Shown: positions 44,086-53,112 of the stretch, piece by piece
Layout: every line of letters starts with the position of its first letter
Position numbering within the stretch: the first letter of the stretch is position 1
From: Saprospiraceae bacterium
GTDB taxonomy: Bacteria; Bacteroidota; Bacteroidia; Chitinophagales; Saprospiraceae
Assembly: GCA_016714025.1 (NCBI GenBank)
Contig: JADJOB010000002.1
Span: 2,450,001-2,514,000, forward strand
Reading direction: 5' to 3'
Length of the DNA: 64,000 bases
The notes under the pieces: generated by a model
Seen by the model: only the letters and a program-made list of their open reading frames with translations
Told to the model about the DNA's origin: nothing
Databases searched by the model: none
Position numbers and translations under genes: made by a program

Positions 44086-45798
44086 ATGAGAGCGAATTTA
44101 CTGTTTAAAGCTATAATTCTCGTTTTAATTCCATTGTTTGCAGCTGCAAAAAAAGCACCTGATTTTGCAGTTACCGATCACAACAATAAGGTTCATAAAT
44201 TATATGAAGATTATCTTAATAAGGACAAAGTAGTTGTAATAAAGTTCTTCTTTGTTGGATGTCCTCCATGTGCTTCAATTGCTCCGTACGTTCAATCTGC
44301 TTATGTTAGATGGGGTGCTGGGAATGGAAGAGTCCAGTTTTTTGAAATCAGCACCATGAAAGGGGACAATAATGCACTGATTAAAGGGTATCAGAATGGC
44401 AAAGGGCTCACATTTCCGGGGGTTGGTACTGATGGGGGTTCGCAAGCAGCCAGAGACCCCTATACCTCAGGATCTTTTGGCCCATGGTATGGAACCCCGA
44501 CATTTGTGGTGATTTCACCGGATGGTGAAGTCAATTACAATGTGAATGTATCTATTGGTGACCAAAGCCCCTTGGATACTGCAATCGCCAGAGGGCTTCG
44601 GGTGAGTCATTCAGGAGGCGGATGTACCAAGGCTTTTTCAGTCAAAACTGTTACAGCAATTAAACCTGAAACCTATTATTTAGTGGATCTTCTAAATGGA
44701 AATCCAGCCCATGAAGTAAAAACAGGCATATACAATTGTGAATTTGCTTTGCCGTCAATTACAGATGGGTTTTATGTTATCCCTCAGATGAATCAGACTG
44801 ACGACCCACTCAACGGTGTTACCACAGCTGATATCGTGCATATTCAAAGACACATCCTCGGATTGCAGCAATTAAATAATCTGCAACGTGCTGTTGCAGA
44901 TGTAAATGCTTCCAGTACAATTACTGCAGCCGATGTTTCTGAAATCAGAAAACTTATTCTTGGTGTAACTACAGGATTTTCAAAACTCAATAAAACATTT
45001 GAAATTGTTCATAATCCTAAAGCAAAATCGGGTCCGATTACGGATCGGGTTTTATTGGATGATCTAGTAAGTGGTGCTGCGATTAATGAATTTGGAGTTG
45101 GTAAATTTGGAGATGTATCAGGAGCCAATTTATTTCAAAATGAGAATCTGGAAATCCGGGCAAGCCTTCAAGTGGATTTTTTAGTTGAATCTAACCGATT
45201 GGCCGATGGAACTTATGAACATCGTTTTTTTGCAGAAAAGGACTATAATCTTACTAGTTTTCAGTTTGAAGTTTCTGGTAAAGACGGCAATCTAATTAAT
45301 TGTCTCCCCTCCTACTTGTTGAAACCTGAGCAATTTAAATCAAATACGAAAATTGGTCCCGGAGCCATTCGCTTTTTATGGAATTCCCAAACACGTTCTA
45401 CGCTCATGCCTGCATATGAACCTTGGTTTTCAATTATTACAAAAAATGTCGATCGTTTGAAACCCAGTCACACTGGAGGATTTAGGTATGAATTTATATT
45501 TAATGACTTTAGTGAATTTACAGATCTTGTAACTGTAAACTATGTCCATACTGCTTTACCTGGTACCAATGTAGAATTGTATTACAATCAATTAAGCGAA
45601 CTTACAATCAGTTCAAACGAACATATTCTTGGATATACATTGTTAAATTTAAATGGGAACTGTTTAAAATCAGCAACATTAAAGGTGCCTGTAAAACAAG
45701 AAATTATTTCATTACCCTTTGTGCAAGCAGGTATTTATTTTATTTCGATCCAAATGCAAAATGGTGCAAAGATTACAAAACGATTTTTGAAATACTAA
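44086..45798 (+). CDS. Secreted thioredoxin-fold protein with dockerin-like repeats and T9SS sorting domain
   Basis: 570 residues from ATG 44086; an in-frame TTG at 44041 precedes the promoter and is unlikely. Signal peptide at 1-20 (AIILVLIPLFAAA). The thioredoxin-like domain (about 22-165) has the redox motif CPPC at 59-62 and a YGTPTF cis-proline segment near 135-140. Two dockerin-like repeats, about 243-260 and 271-293 (DVNASSTITAADVSEIRK), follow. Then come a beta domain and a type A T9SS sorting region ending in ITKRFLKY. Likely exported to the surface or medium. Dockerin partner (cohesin) unknown. The combination of CPPC and dockerin is unusual. Confidence 0.82.
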   Translation: MRANLLFKAIILVLIPLFAAAKKAPDFAVTDHNNKVHKLYEDYLNKDKVVVIKFFFVGCPPCASIAPYVQSAYVRWGAGNGRVQFFEISTMKGDNNALIKGYQNGKGLTFPGVGTDGGSQAARDPYTSGSFGPWYGTPTFVVISPDGEVNYNVNVSIGDQSPLDTAIARGLRVSHSGGGCTKAFSVKTVTAIKPETYYLVDLLNGNPAHEVKTGIYNCEFALPSITDGFYVIPQMNQTDDPLNGVTTADIVHIQRHILGLQQLNNLQRAVADVNASSTITAADVSEIRKLILGVTTGFSKLNKTFEIVHNPKAKSGPITDRVLLDDLVSGAAINEFGVGKFGDVSGANLFQNENLEIRASLQVDFLVESNRLADGTYEHRFFAEKDYNLTSFQFEVSGKDGNLINCLPSYLLKPEQFKSNTKIGPGAIRFLWNSQTRSTLMPAYEPWFSIITKNVDRLKPSHTGGFRYEFIFNDFSEFTDLVTVNYVHTALPGTNVELYYNQLSELTISSNEHILGYTLLNLNGNCLKSATLKVPVKQEIISLPFVQAGIYFISIQMQNGAKITKRFLKY

Positions 45799-45837
45799 AA
45801 AACGTTTTGTATAATTTTCAATTATAGAAAAAGAAAT

Positions 45838-47436
45838 TTATTGTTCTTCTTCTACCCCATTTAATTTTAATAAGTTGATTGGATTCGGGTTTAAATTTTT
45901 AATATGATTTTGAACGAACCAGGCGGTTTGATCATAAAATAAAAATATAACTGGCGCCTCATCAATTAATATCTTATCCATTTCCTGATAATACTTTAAT
46001 CGGTTATTTTCATCCGTTTCCTGAATCGCTTTTTCATAAAGTCTGTCATAAGCAAGATTCTTAAATCTTGTGTAATTTGGTGGTGCAGGGTTTTTGCTGT
46101 AGAACACAGTAAGAAATGATTCTTCATCTGGATAATCAGCAATCCAGGATGCCCTGAATATCTGATATTCTGAAAGTCTCATTTTTTCTCTTAATGTAGC
46201 TGTTTCAGCCAGTTCAATTCGAACAGGTATTCCAACTTCTTCCCATTGCTTTGCGACATAGGTAATTAAATCCACATAATCCTTATTAGTATGTATGACC
46301 AATTCAGGAAAATTCTTTTTATTGGAATAACCTGCTTCATTTAGTAACCGTTTAGCCTTTTCCGGATCGTATTGAAAACCTATGACTACTTTAGGGTCAT
46401 AAGAAGGCAATCCCTTTGGAATAAATCCGCTGGTTGCAGGTGTACCAATACCAAATTTTAATAATTGAATCATGGACTTACGATCAATGGCATAATTCAA
46501 AGCTTGCCGCACTCGTTTGTCCGAAAGTGGATGATTTTTATTAATTAGCTCAAAATTAAAACCTAGGTATTCCGTATTTAAAAAATCGCCTTTTAATAAT
46601 TGCAATTTACTTTTAGTATCATCTCGAAGATTGCCTGTTTTATCTACCAATTGAAATGCATAAGCAGATTGTAATCCTGAAAAAAAATCAATTTCATTTT
46701 TAAGAAATTCCAGATAGGCCGTATTTCGATCTTCCATAAAACTAATCCGAATGCCATTTAATTTAAATGAATCCGATTCAAAATAGCCAGGATTTGAAGC
46801 CATAAACAATCCCTTTCGATCCAACCATTTAATTAATCGAAAGGGGCCGGTTCCAACAGGATTTTTATATAAATTCTTTCCATAATACGATTGGGCTTCT
46901 GGTGGAATAACACTGCAATATTGCATTGTGAGCAACTTAAGAAATGGTGCAAACGGTGATTTCAATCGAATCGACAAGATGCTATCGTTGATTGCTTCAA
47001 TTCCTTGTATGGTATCTAATTTGTCTTTAAATATCCATGATCCCGGAGAACTTAAATTTGGGTCCAATAATCTATTGAAACTAAAGACTACATCAAATGC
47101 AGTTACCTGTCTGTTTACTCTATTCTTAAAACAACTATCTTCAATAAAAAAAACATCTTGCCTTAAGGTAAATAAATAATGGAGACCGTCATCAGAAATT
47201 TTCCATGATTTTGCTAATTCAGGTTTTAATTTCATGGAATCATCCAAATCTACCAATTGGTTAAACAAGTGATCCACGGCCCAAATGTTGTTTTGTGTTT
47301 TAGCGAAAGCCGGATCCAGTGAGTTTATGTAATTTACTTGATTGTAATGAAAAACAGCCGTCGCTATTTTTTTTGATTGTTGTTCACAAGCAACGAATGA
47401 TAGAAATACCAGAAAAATGCCTACTTTAAAATGCAC
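45838..47436 (-). CDS. ABC-type peptide/oligopeptide-binding lipoprotein (SBP_bac_5 family)
   Basis: Periplasmic binding protein of the DppA/OppA type, 549 residues from ATG 47487. A GTG at 47436 would give 532 residues and a compact lipoprotein signal (HFKVGIFLVFLSFVAC). A TTG at 47448 is also possible; I prefer the GTG because the longer forms overlap the FMN-reductase gene by up to 62 bases. Seen: PELAKSWKISDDGLHYLFTL, GTGPFRLIKW, VRQALNYAIDRKSMIQLL and YDPEKAKRLLNEAGY. No permease or ATPase genes are nearby, so the transporter partner must be elsewhere or absent. Confidence 0.88.
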   Translation of the reverse strand: MHFKVGIFLVFLSFVACEQQSKKIATAVFHYNQVNYINSLDPAFAKTQNNIWAVDHLFNQLVDLDDSMKLKPELAKSWKISDDGLHYLFTLRQDVFFIEDSCFKNRVNRQVTAFDVVFSFNRLLDPNLSSPGSWIFKDKLDTIQGIEAINDSILSIRLKSPFAPFLKLLTMQYCSVIPPEAQSYYGKNLYKNPVGTGPFRLIKWLDRKGLFMASNPGYFESDSFKLNGIRISFMEDRNTAYLEFLKNEIDFFSGLQSAYAFQLVDKTGNLRDDTKSKLQLLKGDFLNTEYLGFNFELINKNHPLSDKRVRQALNYAIDRKSMIQLLKFGIGTPATSGFIPKGLPSYDPKVVIGFQYDPEKAKRLLNEAGYSNKKNFPELVIHTNKDYVDLITYVAKQWEEVGIPVRIELAETATLREKMRLSEYQIFRASWIADYPDEESFLTVFYSKNPAPPNYTRFKNLAYDRLYEKAIQETDENNRLKYYQEMDKILIDEAPVIFLFYDQTAWFVQNHIKNLNPNPINLLKLNGVEEEQ

Positions 47437-47962
47437 TGAATTCTTCAATAAATTTTTCAAGCCTGTTTGCATTTTTTGGATTTTCATCCCAAAGATCCAA
47501 TACTTTAACTATACTTGGGAAATAAACAAATCCAGGATATATTACCATCTTTAAATACCTGCAAACAGCCATAAAATGATCAATTCCCCGGACATTGCCA
47601 TTAATTCCATCTGAGACACCAATAAAAGCTGCTTTCTTAAACTTATAGCTTTCTGCTGCTTTTCGGATACTAAATGTATCAATCCACCATTTCAAAAAAC
47701 CTGGAAAACTGCCATTGTATTCAGGAATGACAAAAATGAATTTTTCAGAAGGAATTAATATGGAATCCTGAAAATTAACCAATTCAGAGTCATTTTCAAG
47801 AGATTTATAAGGAGCTTGTTTTGATAATAATTCAGTAAAGTCTTCCAAATTAACAAAACGGTGCTCCACATGCATTTTTGTCATAATCCCGCATAATTTT
47901 TTACTTATTTCTAACGTGGCACTTCCTTTTCGGTTGGTTCCTGAAATCACTAAAATGGACAT
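47426..47962 (-). CDS. NADPH-dependent FMN reductase-like oxidoreductase
   Basis: 178 residues from ATG 47962; the frame opens upstream at 47989 but homologues begin ILVISGTNRKGSATLEISK. Flavodoxin-like fold with the FMN-phosphate loop GTNRKGSATL and a PEYNGSFPGFLKWWID motif that binds flavin, as in the NADPH-dependent FMN reductase/azoreductase family. Exact substrate unknown. It lies head-to-head with the UPF0173 hydrolase and upstream of the binding lipoprotein. Confidence 0.85.
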   Translation of the reverse strand: MSILVISGTNRKGSATLEISKKLCGIMTKMHVEHRFVNLEDFTELLSKQAPYKSLENDSELVNFQDSILIPSEKFIFVIPEYNGSFPGFLKWWIDTFSIRKAAESYKFKKAAFIGVSDGINGNVRGIDHFMAVCRYLKMVIYPGFVYFPSIVKVLDLWDENPKNANRLEKFIEEFSAF

Positions 47963-48024
47963 AATTAGATTAACGAGTGTGCAATACAATAGTTCATGAA
48001 TTTAAAATCCCTGATAATTTGACG

Positions 48025-48032
48025 TAGGTTTG
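48025..48032 (+). promoter_or_regulatory. -7 box upstream of the UPF0173-parAB operon
   Basis: TAGGTTTG matches TAnnTTTG and lies 15 bases before the ATG at 48048. A clear -33 is not present. It supports the ATG at 48048 over the TTG at 48030, which lies inside the box. Confidence 0.45.
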
Positions 48033-48047
48033 CGGAAACTTCCTAAA

Positions 48048-48728
48048 ATGAAAATTCACTATTACGGCCATTCCTGTTTTTTAATTGAAGTCAAAGGGAA
48101 AAAACTCTTGTTTGATCCTTTTATTGCAGGCAATCCATTGGCTAAAGACATTGATATTCAAGAGATTAAGCCTGATTACATTTTTTTAAGCCATGGGCAC
48201 GGAGATCATATTGGGGATGCCATTGCAATTGGCCTTTCATCAAATGCTGCTGTAATAGGGACTTTCGAGGTTGTTTCATGGTTAGAAAATCAAGGTTTAA
48301 GAGGATATCACATGAATACGGGCGGGAAGCGAAATTTTGATTTTGGAACCGTCAAAATGGTAAACGCCATTCATTCCAGTATGTTGCCAGATGGCACTTA
48401 TGGGGCCAATCCTGCTGGATTTGTTGTTTATGATACTGAATATTGTTTTTATTTTGCAGGGGATACGGCACTTACACTTGATATGAAATTAATTCCAATG
48501 ATGTGTCCACCGCTTGAATTTGCAATCCTGCCAATCGGTGATAATTTTACAATGGGTTACGAAGATGCAGTTTTAGCTGCAGAATTTTTACAGTGTGATA
48601 AAATCATAGGTTGTCATTTTGATTCTTTTCCAGTAATTGCAATAAATCATGAAAAAGCAATCCAGGCTTTTGCTGTAAAAAATAAAAAATTAGTATTGCC
48701 CGCTATCAATCAACCGGTTCAAATTTAA
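48048..48728 (+). CDS. UPF0173 metal-dependent hydrolase (metallo-beta-lactamase fold)
   Basis: 226 residues from ATG 48048. KIHYYGHSCFLIEVKGKKL is the UPF0173 start, followed by the metal motif LSHGHGDHIGDAIAIG, MVNAIHSSM, YFAGDTALTLDM and PIGDNFTMGYEDAV. The fold is well established; the substrate of this widespread family is not. One base separates it from parA, so it is probably co-transcribed with the partition genes. Confidence 0.9.
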   Translation: MKIHYYGHSCFLIEVKGKKLLFDPFIAGNPLAKDIDIQEIKPDYIFLSHGHGDHIGDAIAIGLSSNAAVIGTFEVVSWLENQGLRGYHMNTGGKRNFDFGTVKMVNAIHSSMLPDGTYGANPAGFVVYDTEYCFYFAGDTALTLDMKLIPMMCPPLEFAILPIGDNFTMGYEDAVLAAEFLQCDKIIGCHFDSFPVIAINHEKAIQAFAVKNKKLVLPAINQPVQI

Positions 48729-48729
48729 G

Positions 48730-49497
48730 ATGGGAAAAGTCATTGCGATCGCAAACCAAAAAGGAGGTGTTGGAAAAACAACAACTACTATTAATCTGGC
48801 TTCTTGCATTGCCATATTAGAAAAAAGAGTTTTGATTGTTGATGCAGATCCTCAAGCAAACAGCAGTTCTGGAACTGGAGTGGATGCTGAACAATCTAAC
48901 CTCAGTCTTTATGAATGCATGATCAATGATTTGGATCCTCACCAGGCTATTGTAGAAACAGATACCCCTAATTTGTTTTTATTGCCGAGTAATATTGATT
49001 TGGTAGGTGCGGATATTGAGTTGGTTAATATGACAAATAGAGAGCGTGTATTAAAACACGTAATCGACCAGGTAAAAGATGAATATGATTTTATATTTAT
49101 TGATTGCTTGCCTTCTCTGGGATTGTTGACAATTAATGCATTGACTGCAGCGGATTCAGTAATTATCCCTGTCCAATGCGAATTATTTGCATTAGAAGGA
49201 CTTTCAAAAATAAAAAATACGATTGAATTGGTAAAAGGCGCATTGAATCCGGAATTGCAAATTGAAGGTGTCTTATTAAGTATGTATGATAAGCGTTTGC
49301 GACTTTCAACCATGGTAATTCAGAATATCCGGGAAAATATTCATCTACCGGTATTTGAAACGATCATTCATAGAAATTCAAAAATCTCTGAAGCTCCTTT
49401 AGTTAAAAAACCGGTTGTATTGTATGATGCCAACAGTAAAGGAAGTCACAACTTTTTAAATCTGGCAGATGAATTCATGAGAAAAAATCAGCAATAA
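48730..49497 (+). CDS. parA: Chromosome-partitioning ATPase ParA
   Basis: 255 residues with deviant Walker A AIANQKGGVGKTTTTINLA, the DADPQANSSSG motif and EYDFIFIDCLPSLGLLTINA (Walker B). QCELFALEGLS and the C-terminal PVFETIIHRNSKISEAP are typical of Soj/ParA. It drives segregation of ParB-parS complexes on the nucleoid. Its stop abuts the parB ATG. Confidence 0.97.
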   Translation: MGKVIAIANQKGGVGKTTTTINLASCIAILEKRVLIVDADPQANSSSGTGVDAEQSNLSLYECMINDLDPHQAIVETDTPNLFLLPSNIDLVGADIELVNMTNRERVLKHVIDQVKDEYDFIFIDCLPSLGLLTINALTAADSVIIPVQCELFALEGLSKIKNTIELVKGALNPELQIEGVLLSMYDKRLRLSTMVIQNIRENIHLPVFETIIHRNSKISEAPLVKKPVVLYDANSKGSHNFLNLADEFMRKNQQ

Positions 49498-50388
49498 ATG
49501 AGTCAGAAAAATGAATTAGGCAAAGGCCTTCGCGCTTTGTTATCAAATATTAACTCTGATCAGGGTCAAAAAACGGCAACACCTGCAAGTACGGCTATTA
49601 ATACAATTAATATAATTCCAATAGATCAAATTGTAGTCAATAAGCAACAGCCACGCCATGTATTTGAAGAAGATCTCATTAAAGAGCTTGCAGATTCCAT
49701 TAAGACTTACGGACTGATTCAACCGCTTACCGTTCGAAAAATTAATGTCAACGAATATCAGATTATAAGTGGTGAACGAAGATTCAGAGCTTCTCAACTT
49801 GCTGGATTAAAAGAACTGCCAGTTTATATTCGTACAGCCAATGATAATGAAATGTTGGAACTGGCTTTGGTCGAAAATATACAGCGGGAAGATTTAAATC
49901 CAATTGAAATTGGAATTTCTTATCAACGATTATCTGATGAATGTGGTTATACCCAAGAACAATTATCAGAACGTATTGGGAAGAAACGCAGTACAATTAG
50001 TAATTATGTTAGGCTTTTGAAGCTTCCATTGGATATTCAATCAGCATTGAAAAACAAAACATTGTCCATGGGGCATGCACGGGTGATTGCTGGTGTAGAT
50101 GATTTGATTGTTCAAATGCAATTATTTAAAGACATTCAATCAAAAGATCTTTCTGTAAGAGAAACGGAGCGAGCAATACAATCGTTTGCAAAAACAAATG
50201 CAAGGAGACCGGTAAAAGCTCCCGTTAGCAATAGTAATGCACAAATTAAAACTTTGGAAGATCGTTTAAGTGCTAAGTTTGGATATAAAGTTCAAATCAA
50301 ACGGAATGCTACCGGAGATGGCCAAATAATAATAAAATTTAAAGACGATCGTCAACTAAATGATTTGTTAGATCGAATGGAAGAATAA
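49498..50388 (+). CDS. parB: Chromosome-partitioning protein ParB
   Basis: 296 residues. The N-terminus has GKGLRALLSN. The CTPase/ParB-N domain follows (IIPIDQIVVNKQQPRHVFEE, ISGERRFRASQLAGLKELPV, and the ENIQREDLNPIE arginine-containing box). The HTH domain (YTQEQLSERIGKKRSTISNY) is about residues 155-180. A C-terminal dimerisation domain (LEDRLSAKFGYKVQIKRN) completes it. It binds parS and loads a sliding clamp. No convincing parS site was noticed in this window. The operon continues into DUF5683. Confidence 0.96.
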   Translation: MSQKNELGKGLRALLSNINSDQGQKTATPASTAINTINIIPIDQIVVNKQQPRHVFEEDLIKELADSIKTYGLIQPLTVRKINVNEYQIISGERRFRASQLAGLKELPVYIRTANDNEMLELALVENIQREDLNPIEIGISYQRLSDECGYTQEQLSERIGKKRSTISNYVRLLKLPLDIQSALKNKTLSMGHARVIAGVDDLIVQMQLFKDIQSKDLSVRETERAIQSFAKTNARRPVKAPVSNSNAQIKTLEDRLSAKFGYKVQIKRNATGDGQIIIKFKDDRQLNDLLDRMEE

Positions 50389-50395
50389 ATTTTAG

Positions 50396-50950
50396 ATGAA
50401 GTATTTAATCATTTTCTTTACAGTCATTGGAAGTGTTTGTAGTGCACAGGAATCAGCAGATAGTTTGTCTAAGGTTCAGGAAAAATCTCCGGGTGTTTTT
50501 TCTGTATTGTTTAAGGGTAAACCAGGGAAAGCCCTGGCGTATTCGCTTATGTTACCAGGTGCAGGTCAGGTATATAATAAACGAATCTGGAAGGTCCCAA
50601 TAATTTATGCTGGGTTTGGTGCTTTAGCATATGCGGTTTCATTTAATACAAAGCAATATCGACGTTTTAATGATGCATATATTATGCGAGTTGATTCAAT
50701 GGAGGCATCACTGGATGAATTTCAAGGCATACTCAGCTTATCCGGTATAAATAGTTATCGTCAATTTTATGATAAAAATTTGCAATTGAGTTATATTGGG
50801 ATTGGAATCCTGTATTTATTGACGGGAATTGAGGCATTTGTAGACCGTCATTTGCAAGAATTTGATATTTCAAAAGATTTAAGTTTCAAATACCAATTGG
50901 ATCCATTCAAAGGACAAGGTCAGGTTAGTATAATTTGGGCACTTAAATGA
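50396..50950 (+). CDS. DUF5683 membrane protein
   Basis: 184 residues. A signal or membrane N-terminus (YLIIFFTVIGSVCSAQ) is followed by KALAYSLMLPGAGQVYNKRI and WKVPIIYAGFGALAYAVSF, the DUF5683 signature, then a second hydrophobic stretch (YIGIGILYLLTGIEAFVD). Family function is unknown. The parA-parB-DUF5683 order is common in Bacteroidota, which supports co-regulation with chromosome partition. It is seven bases after parB and converges with the SCP2 gene. Confidence 0.85.
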   Translation: MKYLIIFFTVIGSVCSAQESADSLSKVQEKSPGVFSVLFKGKPGKALAYSLMLPGAGQVYNKRIWKVPIIYAGFGALAYAVSFNTKQYRRFNDAYIMRVDSMEASLDEFQGILSLSGINSYRQFYDKNLQLSYIGIGILYLLTGIEAFVDRHLQEFDISKDLSFKYQLDPFKGQGQVSIIWALK

Positions 50951-51268
50951 TTACATCCAGCCTAATAATTTAGCAAATTTCAGCATTTCAGCTTGATTGC
51001 TGAGTTTAAGTTTACCAGTTAGGATCGCCATCATCGGATTTAATTCTCCTTTAAATACTTTTTTTAAATCTGCAGCTTGAGCCTTGATTGTACAAGAAGC
51101 AGTGCCAACTAATCCGGATTGACTGATCATTTTACCATTTTCAACGATTACGGAGACCTGACCTCCCCCTTCGCCTTCCAGATCAAAATGAAAACAGGTA
51201 TTCATTCCTTCCAATGCAAGCGCATTTACTTTGTTAGGTAAATTCATTAAAAAATCAAAGGTTTCCAT
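50951..51268 (-). CDS. SCP2 sterol-binding domain protein
   Basis: 105 residues consisting only of an SCP2-like fold: FHFDLEGEGGGQVSVIVENG, ASCTIKAQAADLKKVFKGEL, NPMMAILTGKLKLSNQAEM and the ending KFAKLLGWM. Such small proteins bind hydrophobic ligands; in bacteria the ligand is usually unknown. It sits three bases after the M1 peptidase stop, last in the CPBP-M1-SCP2 run, and its stop adjoins the DUF5683 stop. Confidence 0.9.
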   Translation of the reverse strand: METFDFLMNLPNKVNALALEGMNTCFHFDLEGEGGGQVSVIVENGKMISQSGLVGTASCTIKAQAADLKKVFKGELNPMMAILTGKLKLSNQAEMLKFAKLLGWM

Positions 51269-51271
51269 CGT

Positions 51272-53107
51272 TTAATTTAAATTGTTTAAAATCAGATTAT
51301 TACTAGAATTTACATCGAGCATTTTATTTTCAGGATCAATTTGGATAGATTTTATTGATTCAATCGATGCGTCAATGGTAAACTCATAATATGGATTTAC
51401 CCAACTCCATTCTTTTAGTTGGACAACATTCATGTTTCCTTCAAAGGGCTTTGTACCCAACATTAAATTGAGTGGTATATAATACAAGGTGTTTGAAGCA
51501 GATTTGAACTCTACCCTAACTTCAATGGGCATTGGAAAAAGACCAATTCGCTTCAACCTACAAATTGTTTTAGAATCTTTCACATAAAGGCTGTCAATTG
51601 AATAATCCATTGTTTTAGTTGAATAAACATAGTATTCTTTAAACCAATCTAATTCCATTCCAGAAACTTTTTCCATTTCTCTAAAAAAATCATTTGGATT
51701 TGGGTGACGAAATCTCCACCGCCAATAATAATTAAGCATGCCTTGTCTGAATGCAGTTTCGCCAATAATATATTTTAATTCAACAAGACAAAGGGCTCCT
51801 TTGTTATAGGACTCCTGTCCATATGCTGTATTTGTGCTGTAATGGTCTGCATGGGTGCTTAAACTTTCTTCCCTACCCGAATTTATAAAATCAATGTAGT
51901 TGTGAATTGTTTCGCGATGAGGATCAGCTACAAATTGGCCAGGAATAAGATTTAATTTCTTAAGGTGATTTATAACTTCTTCTTCAGCAAACGATGCGAA
52001 CCCTTCATCCATCCAGGGATAAAGACTTTCATTTGTTGCCAACATCATTTGATACCAACTGTGCATCAATTCATGAATTGATACCCCAACTAAACTTATC
52101 AGCGGTCTGTTTCCTGTAATTAATGTGGCCATCGGATATTCCATGCCGCCATCTCCTCCCTGAATAAATGAATAACCGGAATATGCATAGGGGCCAAAAT
52201 TCGTTTCAATAAATTGCAATGCGGAATCAATAATAACGGGTAAAGCAGACCATGCATCTTTTGTTTTATCATTTTCCTGATATAAAAAATGAAGTTTGCA
52301 GTTATTCTTTCTCGTATAAATTTTATGTGTATAATCTCGGTCAGCTGCCCAGACAAAATCATGTACATTTTCAGCTATAAAATGCCATGTTTTTGAATTT
52401 CCTTTTGATTCATCTGAAGAATATCCGCAACCAACATTCTCAGGATTTTGTAATAAACCGGTTGCTCCGATACAAAATTCAGAATCCATTTTAATGGTAA
52501 CATCAAATCGTCCCCAGGGGCCATAAAACTCTCGAGCCACATAAGGTGGTGTGTGCCACCCTTGTTCATCATAATTGCACAATTTTGGATACCATTGTGC
52601 CATTGAATAATCAATGCCTTCCTTATTGTTTCTGCCAGATCTTCGAATTTGTACGGGAACCTGTGATTTAAATTCGATTTCAATTGTAGCAGAATCTAAG
52701 GGATAAATTGGTTTGTTCAATTCGACTTGAAGTATCGTTCCATGAATACTGAACTTTAATTTTTTGTTTTCTTGCTGTACGCATTTAATGTCATGATATC
52801 CTATTTCATCAGAAGTTAAAGATGCAATTCGTTTTCCAATTCTTGGATCGGGATCAATAATGTTCCGTGACCTGATATCCATGTCGCTACCGGGTTGAAA
52901 TGCATTAAAATATAAATGGTAGTATAGTCTGGTCAGTGTGTCAGGACTGTTATTGTATAAAGTGAGATATTGATTCCCTTTTAATTGATGATTTTCAGAA
53001 TCTAATTCTACAGACATTGTGTAATTTACCTGCTGTTGCCAGCGATACGATTGTCCATTGCCCAATTCACTTACTATCAATAAAGCTATCAATAAAACAA
53101 ATTTCAT
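51272..53107 (-). CDS. M1-family zinc metallopeptidase
   Basis: 611 residues with signal peptide (VLLIALLIVSELGNGQS), so periplasmic or secreted. The N-terminal beta domain resembles leukotriene A4 hydrolase/aminopeptidase N. The catalytic part shows substrate-binding GGDGGMEYPMATLITGN, the zinc motif HELMH with 18 residues before the third ligand Glu in WMDEGFASFAEE, and a conserved Tyr later (AYGQESYNKGALCLVEL). It lacks the large C-terminal helical domain of E. coli PepN, as usual for Bacteroidota short M1 proteins. Likely aminopeptidase role in nutrient peptide digestion. Confidence 0.9.
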   Translation of the reverse strand: MKFVLLIALLIVSELGNGQSYRWQQQVNYTMSVELDSENHQLKGNQYLTLYNNSPDTLTRLYYHLYFNAFQPGSDMDIRSRNIIDPDPRIGKRIASLTSDEIGYHDIKCVQQENKKLKFSIHGTILQVELNKPIYPLDSATIEIEFKSQVPVQIRRSGRNNKEGIDYSMAQWYPKLCNYDEQGWHTPPYVAREFYGPWGRFDVTIKMDSEFCIGATGLLQNPENVGCGYSSDESKGNSKTWHFIAENVHDFVWAADRDYTHKIYTRKNNCKLHFLYQENDKTKDAWSALPVIIDSALQFIETNFGPYAYSGYSFIQGGDGGMEYPMATLITGNRPLISLVGVSIHELMHSWYQMMLATNESLYPWMDEGFASFAEEEVINHLKKLNLIPGQFVADPHRETIHNYIDFINSGREESLSTHADHYSTNTAYGQESYNKGALCLVELKYIIGETAFRQGMLNYYWRWRFRHPNPNDFFREMEKVSGMELDWFKEYYVYSTKTMDYSIDSLYVKDSKTICRLKRIGLFPMPIEVRVEFKSASNTLYYIPLNLMLGTKPFEGNMNVVQLKEWSWVNPYYEFTIDASIESIKSIQIDPENKMLDVNSSNNLILNNLN

Positions 53108-53112
53108 ATGAT

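Noticed and set aside
48939..49313. Antisense frame of 124 codons opposite parA
   Set aside because: It lies wholly within parA, has no family motifs and is explained as a shadow of a conserved gene.
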